A stretch of 64,000 bases of DNA from Streptomyces sp. XY006 (GCF_002237655.1 NZ_NOKT01000003.1:248001-312000); one strand, 5' to 3'. Positions 26,194 to 35,458 are shown, counted from the first letter of the stretch. Notes: generated by a model from the sequence alone, not told the origin. Translations and numbers: made by a program.

Positions 26194-26991
26194 CTAGCCG
26201 AGCCCCGCCTCCGCGAGCAGGTACGCCGTCATCGGGTCGTAGTGGCGGGGGCTGACCACGTGGTCGTCCAGGGGCACCGTGACCTGGACGGTGCCCTCCG
26301 CCTCGGCGAGGAACAGGGCCGGGTCGTTGCAGTCGGCGTAGCCCACCGAGTCCACGCCGTGCTGCCCCGCGTAGCCGGCCCAGCCGTGGTCGGCGACGAC
26401 CAGGTCGGGCAGGGGGCGGCCTTCGCGCTCCAGGGCCGTCAGGATCGCCTTCATCGGTTCGCCCGAGTGGGTGTGCCACAGGGTGGCGCCGTGCTCCAGG
26501 ACCGCCACGTCCGCGAACTGCATGACGTAGCCCTCCTCCGTCGTCAGGCCGTCCGGGATGACGACGATCTCGCAGCCGGCCGCGCGCAGGGCCGCCGCCG
26601 TCGCGCGGTGCACGTCGAGCAGGCCGCCGGGGTGGCCGGTGGCGAACAGGACGCGCTGCTGCCCGTCCGCCGCCTTGCGCAGCCGCCCGGCCATCCGCTC
26701 CAGACCGGCCACGGTCAGCTCCGGGTCGATGGTGTCCTGGCCGTACCGGTGCTCCGGGTCGTCGTTCACCCCCACCCGTTCCGCCATCACCGCGAGGACG
26801 TCCTGCTCGTCGGTCCAGCGGTCGCCGAGTTCCAGGCCGAGCCAGTAGTGGCGGTCGCCGTTGGCCAGCTTGCGGTAGTGGGAGAGGTTGTTCTCGCGCG
26901 GGGTGGCGACGTCGCCCGCGATGCGCGTCCTGACGAGGTGCTCGACGAGTTCGGCGCGGCTGGGTGTCCCGGATATCGGCATGGCATCCAT
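26194..26991 (-). CDS. Phosphatase-like protein conserved in Streptomyces
   Basis: About 265 aa from ATG 26991 (ATG 26982 also possible). No good ribosome-binding site is visible, and the message may be nearly leaderless. Sequence: NLSHYRKLANGDRHYWLGLELG, then a Rossmann-like middle FATGHPGGLLDVHRATAAALRAAGCEIVVIPDG, then ADHGWAGYAGQHGVDSVGYADCNDPALFLAEAEG and PLDDHVVSPRHYDPM. Acidic/His-rich loops (GHPGGLLD, ADHGWAG) suggest a metal-dependent hydrolase. Orthologues are often labelled phosphatase in Streptomyces, and I keep only that loose label. It lies between the thioesterase (convergent) and the PucR regulator (same strand), with 26-bp repeats in its upstream region. Confidence 0.6.
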   Translation of the reverse strand: MDAMPISGTPSRAELVEHLVRTRIAGDVATPRENNLSHYRKLANGDRHYWLGLELGDRWTDEQDVLAVMAERVGVNDDPEHRYGQDTIDPELTVAGLERMAGRLRKAADGQQRVLFATGHPGGLLDVHRATAAALRAAGCEIVVIPDGLTTEEGYVMQFADVAVLEHGATLWHTHSGEPMKAILTALEREGRPLPDLVVADHGWAGYAGQHGVDSVGYADCNDPALFLAEAEGTVQVTVPLDDHVVSPRHYDPMTAYLLAEAGLG

Positions 26992-27068
26992 TGTGAGGCA
27001 GCCGTCCGGGGGCGTCCCTGGCGTATCGAGCGCTGGGACGTGCGTCACGTACTCAGCGGGACCCCGCT

Positions 27069-27132
27069 CACGTACTCAGATCATGTCCTCGGACCACGTA
27101 CTCGGATCATGTCCTCGGACCGCGTACTCAGA
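27069..27132. repeat. 26-bp tandem direct repeats between the phosphatase-like and PucR genes
   Basis: Two adjacent 26-bp copies (27069-27094, 27095-27120) beginning CACGTACTC, with one base difference, then a third partial copy (27121-27132) that contains the last codons and stop of the PucR gene. A degenerate 10-bp start also occurs at 27046. Only the space upstream of the phosphatase-like gene is left for them, so they may be its promoter/operator. Confidence 0.8.
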
Positions 27133-28606
27133 CGTGCCGCAGCGCGAACCACAGTTCCATGCGGACGTCCGGGTCGTCGAGGTCCGACTCCAGCAGCCGC
27201 GCGCAGCGGGCGATGCGCTGGCGGACGGTGTTGCGGTGCACGGACAGGGCGACGGCCGTGCGGTCCCAGCTGCCGTGCAGGGAGAGCCAGGCGCGCAGGG
27301 TCTCGGTGAGCGCCGGGTGCGCCGCGACGGGGGCGAGCAGGGCCCGGGCGTGGGCAGCCGCCTCCTCGCCGGGCACCAGGTCGGCCAGGGCGGGGCGGGC
27401 ACCGTGCCGCACCAGCGGAGCCCGGGTCGCGCGGGCCCGGGCCAGGGCGCGCGCGGCCTGGGTGTCCGCGAGGGGCCAGTCGGACGGGGCCACGGCGGCG
27501 CTGACGCCGAGGGTCCAGCCGGGCAGCGGGGCGGGTGCCCGGGCGGCCGGGACCAGGACGCGGACGACGTCGCCCGCCGGGTCGACCAGGGCGGAGCCGA
27601 GCGCGGCCCCCAGGGCGGAGGCGGCGACCGGGTCGGGGGCGTCGTCCGGCTCCGGCCGGGCGTGCACGACCAGCCACCGCCCGCCGCCGAGCAGCCCGGC
27701 GACGTCCTCGGGGGCGGCGCCCAGCAGCAGCCGTACCAACGCCGCGGAACGGGCCGCGCCCGTGCCGCTCTGCTGCTCCCCGGTGAGGAGGGACAGCAGC
27801 ACGGCGGCGACGGAGGCGATGGTGTGGTCCCCGGCCGCCCGCCGCGGGGCGGCGACCCCGAGCACGAAGCCGGGCCCGGCGCCGAGCGCGTAGGAGGCCA
27901 GGTGCGTGCCGGCGACGGTGTCCGTGGCGGAGGTGGGCACGGGGCGTCCGGCCTCGTCCCCGGCCGGCCGGACCACCTCCGCCAGGCGGGCGAGGGCCTC
28001 GCGCGCCGCGTCGCCCGGCTCCCGTCCGCCGTCCGCGACCACCGCTCCCTCCGGCCCGTGGAGCACCGCCCACCCGCCCAGCCGCCGGGCGAGCTGCCGG
28101 AGCACGGACGGCACCGGGTCGGGGCGGGACGCGGCCGAGGCGAGGCTCTGCTGGGCCTCGGTCACCCGGCGCAGTTCGGACAGCCGGGCCCGGGACATCA
28201 GCTGCCACACCGCGCGGGCCACACCCGAGAAGGTGGTCTGCGGCGGCACCTCCAGCAGCGGCAGGCCGTGCGCCTCGCAGGCCTCGACCAGCGCCCTCGG
28301 CACCGTGTCGTGCACCGGCGCCACCCCGAAGCCCAGGGCCGCGCCGCCCGCCGCGACGATCCGGGACACGTAGTCGTCGAAGTACGTCCCGGACCCCGCC
28401 GCCTCCGGGATGTGCACACCGGCGGTGAGCAGCAGCTCCCCGCCCAGCAGATACGGGTACGGGTCGGCCATCTCCGAGGTGTGCACCCAGTGGACGACGG
28501 TGCCGGCGGCGGGCGGTCCCGCGATCTGCCGCAGCGCCAGCTCCTCGCGGGCCAGCAGGGCGGGCAGCTCCACCGGCGGGGTGGGTGGGACGGCGGGCTC
28601 CGGCAT
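27128..28606 (-). CDS. PucR-family transcriptional regulator
   Basis: A 492-aa regulator. The N-terminal ~140 residues form a PucR domain (purine-catabolism-type sensor: LLTAGVHIPEAAG, VARAVWQLM), followed by a GGDEF-like/CdaR central region. The C-terminal HTH is LSLHGSWDRTAVALSVHRNTVRQRIARCARLLE (residues ~440-475), the hallmark of CdaR/PucR proteins. Start ATG 28606 is chosen because GGAGGG lies about 9 nt upstream; ATGs upstream at 28624 and 28678 are less likely. It is divergent from the Na+/solute symporter, with only 141 nt between, so it most likely controls the symporter-ureohydrolase-TPP operon. Arginine or other guanidino compounds are plausible ligands. Confidence 0.88.
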   Translation of the reverse strand: MPEPAVPPTPPVELPALLAREELALRQIAGPPAAGTVVHWVHTSEMADPYPYLLGGELLLTAGVHIPEAAGSGTYFDDYVSRIVAAGGAALGFGVAPVHDTVPRALVEACEAHGLPLLEVPPQTTFSGVARAVWQLMSRARLSELRRVTEAQQSLASAASRPDPVPSVLRQLARRLGGWAVLHGPEGAVVADGGREPGDAAREALARLAEVVRPAGDEAGRPVPTSATDTVAGTHLASYALGAGPGFVLGVAAPRRAAGDHTIASVAAVLLSLLTGEQQSGTGAARSAALVRLLLGAAPEDVAGLLGGGRWLVVHARPEPDDAPDPVAASALGAALGSALVDPAGDVVRVLVPAARAPAPLPGWTLGVSAAVAPSDWPLADTQAARALARARATRAPLVRHGARPALADLVPGEEAAAHARALLAPVAAHPALTETLRAWLSLHGSWDRTAVALSVHRNTVRQRIARCARLLESDLDDPDVRMELWFALRHV

Positions 28607-28747
28607 GGTGTGCGTTCCCTCCATCCGGGGTCGCCTCGAATGGATGAAACGTACACTTCGCAGTCGCTTTCCGGCCACCTAGGGTCAGTGCTCGTCCACC
28701 TCGTCCACCTCGTCCCCGGGCGAGCGAGCGCGTGCGAAGGAGGCCCC

Positions 28748-30214
28748 ATGGCCGTCGACTACCTCGTGATCGTCGTCTACCTGGCCGGAATGCTGGCCAT
28801 GGGCTGGTGGGGCATGCGCCGCGCCCGGTCCAAGAGCGAGTTCCTCGTGGCCGGCCGCCGCCTCGGCCCGGCCATGTACTCCGGCACCATGGCGGCGATC
28901 GTCCTCGGCGGCGCCTCCACCATCGGCGGTGTCGGACTCGGCTACCAGTACGGCCTTTCCGGCGCCTGGATGGTCTTCACCATCGGCCTGGGCCTGCTCG
29001 CCCTGTCCGTCTTCTTCTCCGCCCGCATCGCCCGGCTGAAGGTCTACACCGTCTCCGAGATGCTCGACCTGCGCTACGGCGGCGGCCGGGCCGGGATCAT
29101 CTCCGGGCTCGTCATGTGGGCCTACACCCTGATGCTCGCGGTGACCTCGACCATCGCCTACGCCACCATCTTCGACGTCCTGTTCGACATCAACCGCACC
29201 CTGGCGATCGTCCTCGGCGGCTCGATCGTCGTCGCGTACTCCACCCTCGGCGGCATGTGGTCGATCACGCTGACCGACATGGTGCAGTTCGTCGTCAAGA
29301 CCATCGGCGTGCTGCTGCTCCTGCTGCCCATCGCCGTCGTCAAGGCCGGCGGGTTCGCCGAGATGAAGGCGCAGCTGCCCACCGAGTACTTCGACCCGCT
29401 CGGCATCGGCGGCGAGACGATCTTCACGTACGTGCTGATCTACACGTTCGGCATGCTCATCGGGCAGGACATCTGGCAGCGCGTCTTCACCGCCCGCAGC
29501 GACCGCACCGCCAAGTGGGGCGGCACCATCGCCGGCACCTACTGCCTCGCCTACGCCCTCGCCGGCGCGGTCATCGGCACGGCCGCCAAGGTGCTGTACC
29601 CGAAGCTCGGCAGCGCGGACGACGCCTTCGCGACCATCGTGAAGGACGAACTGCCCATGGGTGTACGCGGGTTGGTGCTCGCCGCCGCGCTGGCCGCCGT
29701 GATGTCGACCTCGTCCGGCGCGCTGATCGCCTGCGCCACCGTCGCCAACAACGACATCTGGTCCCGGCTGCGCGGGACCGGCGGGAACACGCCCGCCGGC
29801 GACCGTGACGAGGTGAAGGGCAACCGGGCCTTCATCCTGCTCATGGGTCTGGCGGTGATCGGCACGGCCATCGCGATCGACAACGTCGTGGAGGCCCTGA
29901 CCGTCGCCTACAACCTCCTCGTCGGCGGACTGCTCGTGCCGATCCTCGGCGGCCTGGTGTGGAAGCGCGGCACGGTGTACGGCGCCCTGGCCTCGGTGGT
30001 GGTCGGCGGAGTCGCGGTCGTCGTGCTGATGGCGACCCACGGCATCCTCGCCAACGAGCCCGTCTACTACGGACTGCTGGCCTCGCTCGCCGCGTACGTG
30101 GTCGTCTCCCTGGCCACCCCGGCCACCGACGCCGCCGTGCTGGCCGCCTGGCGCGAGCGGCTCGCCGGACGCCCGGCCGAACTCGCGTCCGAACCGGTCC
30201 CGGCTTCCCAGTAG
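28748..30214 (+). CDS. Sodium:solute symporter (SSS family)
   Basis: A 488-aa integral membrane protein with 13 hydrophobic helices. N-terminal helix DYLVIVVYLAGMLAMGWWGM, then SEFLVAGRRLGPAMYSGTMAAIVLGGAST and YTVSEMLDLRYG are the typical SSS start. ATG 28748 has AAGGAGG just upstream, whereas the longer frame upstream overlaps the PucR gene and is rejected. The C-terminal tail is short and polar. Imported substrate cannot be read directly; the neighbouring ureohydrolase and PucR regulator point to a nitrogen source such as agmatine, guanidinobutyrate, putrescine or arginine-derived compounds. It is the first gene of a three-gene plus-strand unit. Confidence 0.88.
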   Translation: MAVDYLVIVVYLAGMLAMGWWGMRRARSKSEFLVAGRRLGPAMYSGTMAAIVLGGASTIGGVGLGYQYGLSGAWMVFTIGLGLLALSVFFSARIARLKVYTVSEMLDLRYGGGRAGIISGLVMWAYTLMLAVTSTIAYATIFDVLFDINRTLAIVLGGSIVVAYSTLGGMWSITLTDMVQFVVKTIGVLLLLLPIAVVKAGGFAEMKAQLPTEYFDPLGIGGETIFTYVLIYTFGMLIGQDIWQRVFTARSDRTAKWGGTIAGTYCLAYALAGAVIGTAAKVLYPKLGSADDAFATIVKDELPMGVRGLVLAAALAAVMSTSSGALIACATVANNDIWSRLRGTGGNTPAGDRDEVKGNRAFILLMGLAVIGTAIAIDNVVEALTVAYNLLVGGLLVPILGGLVWKRGTVYGALASVVVGGVAVVVLMATHGILANEPVYYGLLASLAAYVVVSLATPATDAAVLAAWRERLAGRPAELASEPVPASQ

Positions 30215-30270
30215 AGTCATAGGGCAAGCAGTACATACGCGATGAAGCGTAGGAAAGAAGGCATTTCTCC

Positions 30271-31251
30271 ATGAGCAGCAACGAGACTCCCCGCGGGCCC
30301 GTCGACTCCTCCCGCGTCCCGCGGTACGCCGGCCCCGCCACCTTCGCCCGGCTGCCCCGGCTGGACGAGGTCGGCCGCGCCGACGTCGCCGTCGTGGGCG
30401 TGCCGTTCGACTCGGGTGTCTCGTACCGGCCGGGCGCCCGCTTCGGCGGCAACGCGATCCGCGAGGCGTCCCGGCTCCTGCGCCCCTACAACCCGGCGCA
30501 GGACGCCTCCCCGTTCGCCCTCGCGCAGGTCGCGGACGGCGGCGACATCGCCGTGAACCCGTTCAACATCAACGAGGCCGTGGAGACCGTCGAGGCCGCA
30601 GCGGACGACCTGCTCGGCACGGGCGCCCGGCTGATGACCCTCGGCGGCGACCACACCATCGCGCTGCCCCTGCTGCGCTCGGTCGCGAAGAAGCACGGCC
30701 CCGTCGCCCTGCTGCACTTCGACGCCCACCTGGACACCTGGGACACCTACTTCGGCGCCGAGTACACGCACGGCACCCCGTTCCGCCGGGCGGTCGAGGA
30801 GGGCATCCTCGACACCGAGGCGCTCTCCCACGTCGGCACCCGCGGCCCGCTGTACGGCAAGCAGGACCTCACCGACGACGAGAAGATGGGCTTCGGCATC
30901 GTCACCTCGGCCGACGTCTACCGGCGCGGCGCCGACGAGGTCGCCGACCAGCTCCGCCAGCGCATCGGCGACCGGCCGCTGTACATCTCCATCGACATCG
31001 ACTGCCTCGACCCGGCCCACGCCCCCGGCACCGGCACGCCCGAGGCCGGCGGCATGACCTCGCGCGAACTGCTGGAGATCCTGCGCGGGCTGGCGTCCTG
31101 CAACCTGGTCTCGGCGGACGTCGTCGAGGTGGCCCCCGCGTACGATCACGCGGAGATCACGTCGGTGGCCGCCTCCCACACGGCGTACGAACTGACCACG
31201 ATCATGTCCCGCCAGATCGCCGCGGCCCGGAAGGACTCGGAAGCCAAGTGA
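30271..31251 (+). CDS. speB: Agmatinase/guanidinobutyrase (ureohydrolase)
   Basis: A 326-aa arginase-superfamily enzyme that hydrolyses a guanidino group to urea plus an amine. Mn-binding motifs are complete: [26 protein letters not shown] and [22 protein letters not shown]. Length and N-terminus fit agmatinase (SpeB) or 4-guanidinobutyrase (GbuA). The start ATG follows GGAAAGAAGG. Its stop overlaps the next GTG by 4 nt (GTGA), so it is coupled to the TPP enzyme, which favours a guanidino-catabolic role over polyamine synthesis. Without the specificity loop compared, agmatine versus guanidinobutyrate cannot be decided. Confidence 0.88.
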   Translation: MSSNETPRGPVDSSRVPRYAGPATFARLPRLDEVGRADVAVVGVPFDSGVSYRPGARFGGNAIREASRLLRPYNPAQDASPFALAQVADGGDIAVNPFNINEAVETVEAAADDLLGTGARLMTLGGDHTIALPLLRSVAKKHGPVALLHFDAHLDTWDTYFGAEYTHGTPFRRAVEEGILDTEALSHVGTRGPLYGKQDLTDDEKMGFGIVTSADVYRRGADEVADQLRQRIGDRPLYISIDIDCLDPAHAPGTGTPEAGGMTSRELLEILRGLASCNLVSADVVEVAPAYDHAEITSVAASHTAYELTTIMSRQIAAARKDSEAK

Positions 31252-32933
31252 CCCACGACCACGACCTGGTGCTCCGCCCGACGCCCGCCCAGACGGAGGC
31301 CGCCCTCAACCCTCCCGACGGCCGCAACGGCGGAGACCTGGTCGTGGAGACCCTGGCCGCCCTGGGCGCGACGACCGTCTTCGGTCTGCCCGGCCAGCAC
31401 GCGCTCGGCATGTTCGACGCGCTGCGCCGCTCCGACCTGCGCTACATCGGCCTGCGGGTGGAGAACAACGCCGGGTTCGCGGCCGACGCCTACGGCCGCA
31501 TCACCGGCGAGGCCGCGCCGCTGCTGCTGTCGACCGGGCCGGGCGCGCTGACCTCGCTGGCCGCGCTCCAGGAGGCGGCGGCCGCCTCCGCGCCCGTGCT
31601 GGCGATCAGCAGCCAGGTCCCGACGGCGGGCCTGGGCGGCGGCCGCCACGGCTACCTGCACGAACTGCCCGACCAGGCGGCGTCGTTCCGGGGCGTGGTG
31701 AAGTCCGTGCACACGGTCCGCACCCAGTCGCAGATCCCCTCCGCGATCGAGGCGGCCTGGAAGTCCGCGCTGACCGCCCCGCACGGGCCGGTGTGGGTGG
31801 AGATCCCCCAGGACGTGCTGCTCGCGCAGACGGCGATCCCGGTGGTCACGGGCGGCGACGCCTTCCCCGAGGAGCTGCCGCCCCGCCCCGAGCTCACCGC
31901 CGTCGCCGCCGACCTGCTGTCGAAGGCGGCCCGCCCGGCGATCATCGCGGGCGGGGGAGTGGTCCGCGCGGACGCGTCCGGCAAGCTGAGGCAGCTGGCG
32001 GAGACGCTGCGGGCGCCGGTCGTCACGACCCCCGGCGGCAAGGGCGCCTTCCCCTGGAACCACCCGCTGTCCCTGCAGTCCTGGATCGAGGACCGGCACA
32101 CCACCGACTTCCTGGAGGACGCCGACGTCCTCCTGGTCGTCGGCTCGGGGCTCGGCGAACTCTCCTCGAACTACCACACGTTCCACCCGCGCGGCCGGAT
32201 GATCCAGATCGAGGCCGACCTCGGCAAGCTGGAGTCCAACCACCCCGCCCTCGGCATCCACGCGGACGCCCGGCTGGCCCTGCAGGCGCTGCTGGAGACG
32301 GTGTCACCCCGCGAGGACGCGACCGCGGCGGACCGCGTCCGGGACGTGCTCGCCAAGGTCGCCGACCGCATCGCCGCCCAGGACCTGACCCTGGAGCAGG
32401 ACGTGCTGGCCTCGGTGCGCAGGGCGCTGCCGGCCGACTCCCCGTCCTTCTGGGACATGACCATCCTGGCCTACTGGGCCTGGTCGGCCTTCGACGCCAA
32501 GGGGCCCAACCACCTGCACTCCGCCCAGGGCGCCGGCGGCCTCGGCTACGCCTTCCCGGCCGCGCTCGGCGCCGCCGCGGCCGATCCGACCCGGCCGGTC
32601 CTCGCCGTCTCCGGCGACGGCGGCGCCCTGTACTCGATCGCCGAGCTGGCGACGGCCCGCCAGTACGACCTCGACGTCACCTGGCTGATCGTCGACGACG
32701 GCGGCTACGGCATCCTGCGCGAGTACATGACCGACGCGTTCGGCGAGGCCACCGCGACCGAACTGACCCGGCCCGACTACGTGGCCCTGGCCGAGTCCTT
32801 CGGCGTACCCGGGATCCGCACCACCCCGGAGAACCTGGAACAGGACCTCGCGAAGGCGCTGCGCACCCCTGGGCCGTCGGTGGTGCTGCTCCCCGCCGTG
32901 CTGCGGATGTTCGCGCCGACGCACCTGGACTGA
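31248..32933 (+). CDS. Thiamine-diphosphate-dependent decarboxylase (acetolactate synthase-like; AruI candidate)
   Basis: A 561-aa TPP enzyme with the three-domain POX/ALS architecture. PYR domain: [14 protein letters not shown], catalytic Glu in [17 protein letters not shown]; central domain with [16 protein letters not shown] domain with [19 protein letters not shown] and metal motif [13 protein letters not shown]...DDGGYG. GTG start overlaps the ureohydrolase stop. No regulatory small subunit follows, so it is unlikely to be the biosynthetic acetolactate synthase. Pseudomonas AruI, a 2-ketoarginine decarboxylase of this family, works with guanidinobutyrase GbuA; coupling here suggests the same pathway. 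An AruH-like transaminase and a dehydrogenase are not in the window, so this is an inference. Confidence 0.85.
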   Translation: MTHDHDLVLRPTPAQTEAALNPPDGRNGGDLVVETLAALGATTVFGLPGQHALGMFDALRRSDLRYIGLRVENNAGFAADAYGRITGEAAPLLLSTGPGALTSLAALQEAAAASAPVLAISSQVPTAGLGGGRHGYLHELPDQAASFRGVVKSVHTVRTQSQIPSAIEAAWKSALTAPHGPVWVEIPQDVLLAQTAIPVVTGGDAFPEELPPRPELTAVAADLLSKAARPAIIAGGGVVRADASGKLRQLAETLRAPVVTTPGGKGAFPWNHPLSLQSWIEDRHTTDFLEDADVLLVVGSGLGELSSNYHTFHPRGRMIQIEADLGKLESNHPALGIHADARLALQALLETVSPREDATAADRVRDVLAKVADRIAAQDLTLEQDVLASVRRALPADSPSFWDMTILAYWAWSAFDAKGPNHLHSAQGAGGLGYAFPAALGAAAADPTRPVLAVSGDGGALYSIAELATARQYDLDVTWLIVDDGGYGILREYMTDAFGEATATELTRPDYVALAESFGVPGIRTTPENLEQDLAKALRTPGPSVVLLPAVLRMFAPTHLD

Positions 32934-33032
32934 GCCGCGGCCCGACCGGCCGGGCGGAGTTCCCCGCTCCTCACATGGGAGGGCCGGGACGGGGCACCTG
33001 TGTATCCGCCGACCAGCGAAGGGGAGCACATC

Positions 33033-33275
33033 ATGGTCATCGCCGCCGTCATAGCCGTCTGTGTCGTCCTGGCCGTCCTGGCCTTTCTCGTCCCGCGCCT
33101 GTCCCGCCATCCCGAACGCGGCACCCAGCGCACGCTCGGTGCCGGCGCCCGGGCCGGCGGCAAGGCGCCCGGCCCGCTGGGCCGGCTGTTCAGCAAGCCC
33201 TTCCACACCAGCTCGCGCGCGGTGAGCCGCAGTGGTTCGGCCGGCCGCCGCACCCGCGGCCGACTGCCCTTCTGA
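33033..33275 (+). CDS. Small single-pass membrane protein, conserved in Streptomyces
   Basis: An 80-aa protein starting at ATG 33033, with AAGGGGAG 6 nt upstream. The first ~23 residues form a transmembrane helix (MVIAAVIAVCVVLAVLAFLV), and the rest is a basic, Ser/Gly/Arg-rich tail ending RRTRGRLPF. The layout is typical of small Streptomyces membrane proteins of unknown function (perhaps the DUF6411 family, not verified). It lies between the TPP enzyme and PPK2, 30 nt upstream of the kinase, so co-transcription is likely. No function assigned. Confidence 0.75.
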   Translation: MVIAAVIAVCVVLAVLAFLVPRLSRHPERGTQRTLGAGARAGGKAPGPLGRLFSKPFHTSSRAVSRSGSAGRRTRGRLPF

Positions 33276-33305
33276 CCGGCGCGCGGGCACAGCGGGAGCG
33301 GGGAC

Positions 33306-34262
33306 ATGAACGCCGAAGACGCCGACAAGCTGCTCGACGGGCTCACCGTCGACGACAGCAGACGCGAGCAGCCGATCGTCCTGGACGCCGAGGGACGTCC
33401 CATCCGCACCTGGCAGGAGAACTACCCGTACGACCGCAAGGTGGGCCGCAAGGAGTACGAGCGGGCCAAGCGCATCCTGCAGATCGAGCTGCTCAAGCTC
33501 CAGCGGTGGGTCAAGGACACCGGCGCCCGCGTGGTCGTCGTGTGCGAGGGGCGTGACGCGGCGGGCAAGGGCGGCACGATCCAGCGGCTCACCGAGCGGC
33601 TCAACCCGCGCGGCGCCCGCGTGGTCGCCCTGGACAAGCCCACCGAGCGCGAGATGGGCCAGTGGTACTTCCAGCGGTACATCGCGCACCTGCCCACGGC
33701 CGGGGAGATCGTCTTCTTCGACCGCTCCTGGTACAACCGGGCCGGCGTGGAGCGGGTGATGGGCTTCTGCTCCAAGGACGAGTACCAGCTGTTCCTCGAC
33801 CAGTGTCCGGCGTTCGAGCGGATGCTGGTCGACGACGGCGTCCTGCTGGTGAAGTTCTGGTTCTCCGTCTCCCGCGCGGAGCAGCGCACCCGCTTCGCGA
33901 TACGGCAGGTCGACCCGGTGCGCCAGTGGAAGCTCTCCCCGACCGACCTGGCCTCACTGGAGCTGTGGGACGACTACACCGAGGCGAAGGTCGACATGTT
34001 CCGCGCCACGGACACCGCGCACGCCCCCTGGACCGTGGTCAAGAGCAACGACAAGCGGCGTGCCCGTCTGGAGACCATGCGCAGCCTGCTGTCGCGCATC
34101 GACTACGCCAGCAAGGACCCCGAGGCGGTCGGCACGCCCGACCCGCTCATCGTCGGCGCCGCCGACACCCTGCTGGAGCCCGGTGAGGAGGACACGACCC
34201 TGTCACCCACCCCGCTGTCCTCCGGTGCCGAGGGGCCCGGCCGGCACCCGGAGACCGACTGA
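33306..34262 (+). CDS. ppk2: Polyphosphate kinase 2 (PPK2 family)
   Basis: A 318-aa P-loop kinase that phosphorylates nucleoside (di)phosphate with polyphosphate. Motifs: Walker A EGRDAAGKGGTIQ, Walker B/lid IVFFDRSWYNRAGVERVMGF, then FWFSVSRAEQRTRF and the RQVDPVRQWKLSPTDL region. It is one full PPK2 domain of ~230 residues with an N-terminal extension, consistent with class I (nucleoside diphosphate). It ends at a perfect 14-bp hairpin that also terminates the convergent ATPase gene. Neighbouring nitrogen metabolism is probably coincidental. Confidence 0.93.
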   Translation: MNAEDADKLLDGLTVDDSRREQPIVLDAEGRPIRTWQENYPYDRKVGRKEYERAKRILQIELLKLQRWVKDTGARVVVVCEGRDAAGKGGTIQRLTERLNPRGARVVALDKPTEREMGQWYFQRYIAHLPTAGEIVFFDRSWYNRAGVERVMGFCSKDEYQLFLDQCPAFERMLVDDGVLLVKFWFSVSRAEQRTRFAIRQVDPVRQWKLSPTDLASLELWDDYTEAKVDMFRATDTAHAPWTVVKSNDKRRARLETMRSLLSRIDYASKDPEAVGTPDPLIVGAADTLLEPGEEDTTLSPTPLSSGAEGPGRHPETD

Positions 34263-34298
34263 GGCGGACCGACTCAGTCCGTCTCCACTCCAGGCCCG

Positions 34299-34331
34299 GT
34301 CACGCCCCCTGGCATTTCCAGGGGGCGTGAC
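34299..34331. terminator. Bidirectional terminator hairpin
   Basis: A perfect 14-bp inverted repeat, GTCACGCCCCCTGG (34299-34312) and its complement (34318-34331), with loop CATTT. It is placed between the PPK2 stop and the convergent RsbW-like gene. Confidence 0.9.
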
Positions 34332-34355
34332 TCTGCGATGCCGGGGCCGGGGGTG

Positions 34356-34763
34356 TCACTCGGCGGTGGCGTCCGCGGGGCGGAAGCACGCGGTCACCGA
34401 CTTGCCGTGCCGCTGGCAGCGCATCCCCCACTCGTCGGCGAGCTGCTGCACGATGGCCACGCCACGGCCGCCGACGTCCTCCGGCGCGGACCGGCGCGGG
34501 CGGGGCAGGTTCGGGTCCTCGTCGTGGACGCTCACATGGAGGCAGTCGCCGTCCCAGGTGAGGACCAGATGGGCGTCGCTGTGGGCGTGGACGTGCGCGT
34601 TGGTGATCAGCTCGGAGACGGCCAGCACGACGGCGTCCACCGTGTCCGGCTCCGCGGCCGCCCAGGGCAGGGTCGCGAGGCGCTCGCGTGTCCAGTCCCG
34701 CCCGGCGCGCACCCCCTCGGACATGGGGAACGAATGAGCCCAACCCATCGCCTTCACCGCCAC
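34356..34763 (-). CDS. RsbW/SpoIIAB-like ATP-binding protein (anti-sigma-type HATPase)
   Basis: A 135-aa GHKL-type ATPase. N-box SELITNAHVHAHS and the G1/G2 region VHDEDPNLPRPRR...DVGGRGVAIVQQLADEWG are the HATPase_c_2 pattern of serine/threonine kinases that bind sigma factors or anti-anti-sigma proteins. The start is GTG 34763 with GAGG about 7 nt upstream; ATG 34748 is an alternative. Streptomyces carry dozens of these stand-alone domains; partner sigma factor is not visible here. Divergent neighbours do not suggest a specific role. Confidence 0.88.
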   Translation of the reverse strand: MAVKAMGWAHSFPMSEGVRAGRDWTRERLATLPWAAAEPDTVDAVVLAVSELITNAHVHAHSDAHLVLTWDGDCLHVSVHDEDPNLPRPRRSAPEDVGGRGVAIVQQLADEWGMRCQRHGKSVTACFRPADATAE

Positions 34764-34837
34764 CGCACGACCTCATCTCCCTCGGTCCGAGCCCTGCCCC
34801 GTCCGGGTACCCGGCGGCCGCACCACCAGACATGGGG

Positions 34838-35458
34838 TCAGTGGAACCAGAACAGCAGCGTGTCCGGGTTCCTGCCGGGCCCGCGCGCCTTCTCCCACTG
34901 CCGCGCCTCGAACCGCATGGCGTCGGCCAATCGTGCTGCCCCGTCCCGGAATTCGGGGGCGAGCCGGTCCAGCACGGAGGTGTAGGTCCGGGCGAGCGCG
35001 GCGGCCCGCCGGGCCGGCAGGGTGCCGATGGCCGGTACGGCGTCACCGGGGTGGGGCAGGCGCAGCGGCGGACCGCTGAACAGGAAGGTGCCGGGGAGCA
35101 GGCCGGACGGGACGCCGTGCCGGGCCAGCTCGTCGTCCAGGGTGGAGAACCACGCCGGGCGCCGCCAGGCACCGAGGTCGGCCGGGTCGGAGAAGTGGGC
35201 CGCGACCACCTGGTAGAAGGCGTAGCTGTACGCGGGGCACAGGTCGGTGCTCGGAGCGCCCTCGACCAGCTCGTCCAGGGCCCGGCCGATGGACACGTCG
35301 AGGGTGATGCCCTGCTCCTCGAACCGGGCGTCGGTGCGCTCGCACTCCGTGCGGATCCGGGCGAGCGTGCGCTCCTGCTGCTCGGTCCGCTCCACCGCGG
35401 TGAGCAGCCGCACCACCGTTCTCATGTCGCCGGTGCTCATCTCGAGGCAGTAGCCCAC
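34838..35458 (-). CDS. Hypothetical protein, unknown family
   Basis: A 206-aa soluble protein. GTG 35458 is chosen because GAAGGGAAG lies about 7 nt upstream; the longer frame to 35929 runs under the serine-hydrolase gene and is rejected. The N-terminus GYCLEMSTGDMRTVVRLLTAVERTEQQERTL is helical; conserved-looking patches are LCPAYSYAFYQVVAAHF, PAWFSTLDDELARHG and PHPGDAVPAIGTL. The C-terminus ends in RNPDTLLFWFH. No signal peptide or membrane segment. I do not recognise the family and assign no function. Confidence 0.7.
   Translation of the reverse strand: MGYCLEMSTGDMRTVVRLLTAVERTEQQERTLARIRTECERTDARFEEQGITLDVSIGRALDELVEGAPSTDLCPAYSYAFYQVVAAHFSDPADLGAWRRPAWFSTLDDELARHGVPSGLLPGTFLFSGPPLRLPHPGDAVPAIGTLPARRAAALARTYTSVLDRLAPEFRDGAARLADAMRFEARQWEKARGPGRNPDTLLFWFH

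Noticed and set aside
27046..27132. Possible CRISPR array
   Set aside because: The repeats are directly adjacent without spacers, and there are no cas genes.
31248..32933. Calling the TPP enzyme the biosynthetic acetolactate synthase
   Set aside because: No ilvN or ilvC follows, and it is coupled to a ureohydrolase.
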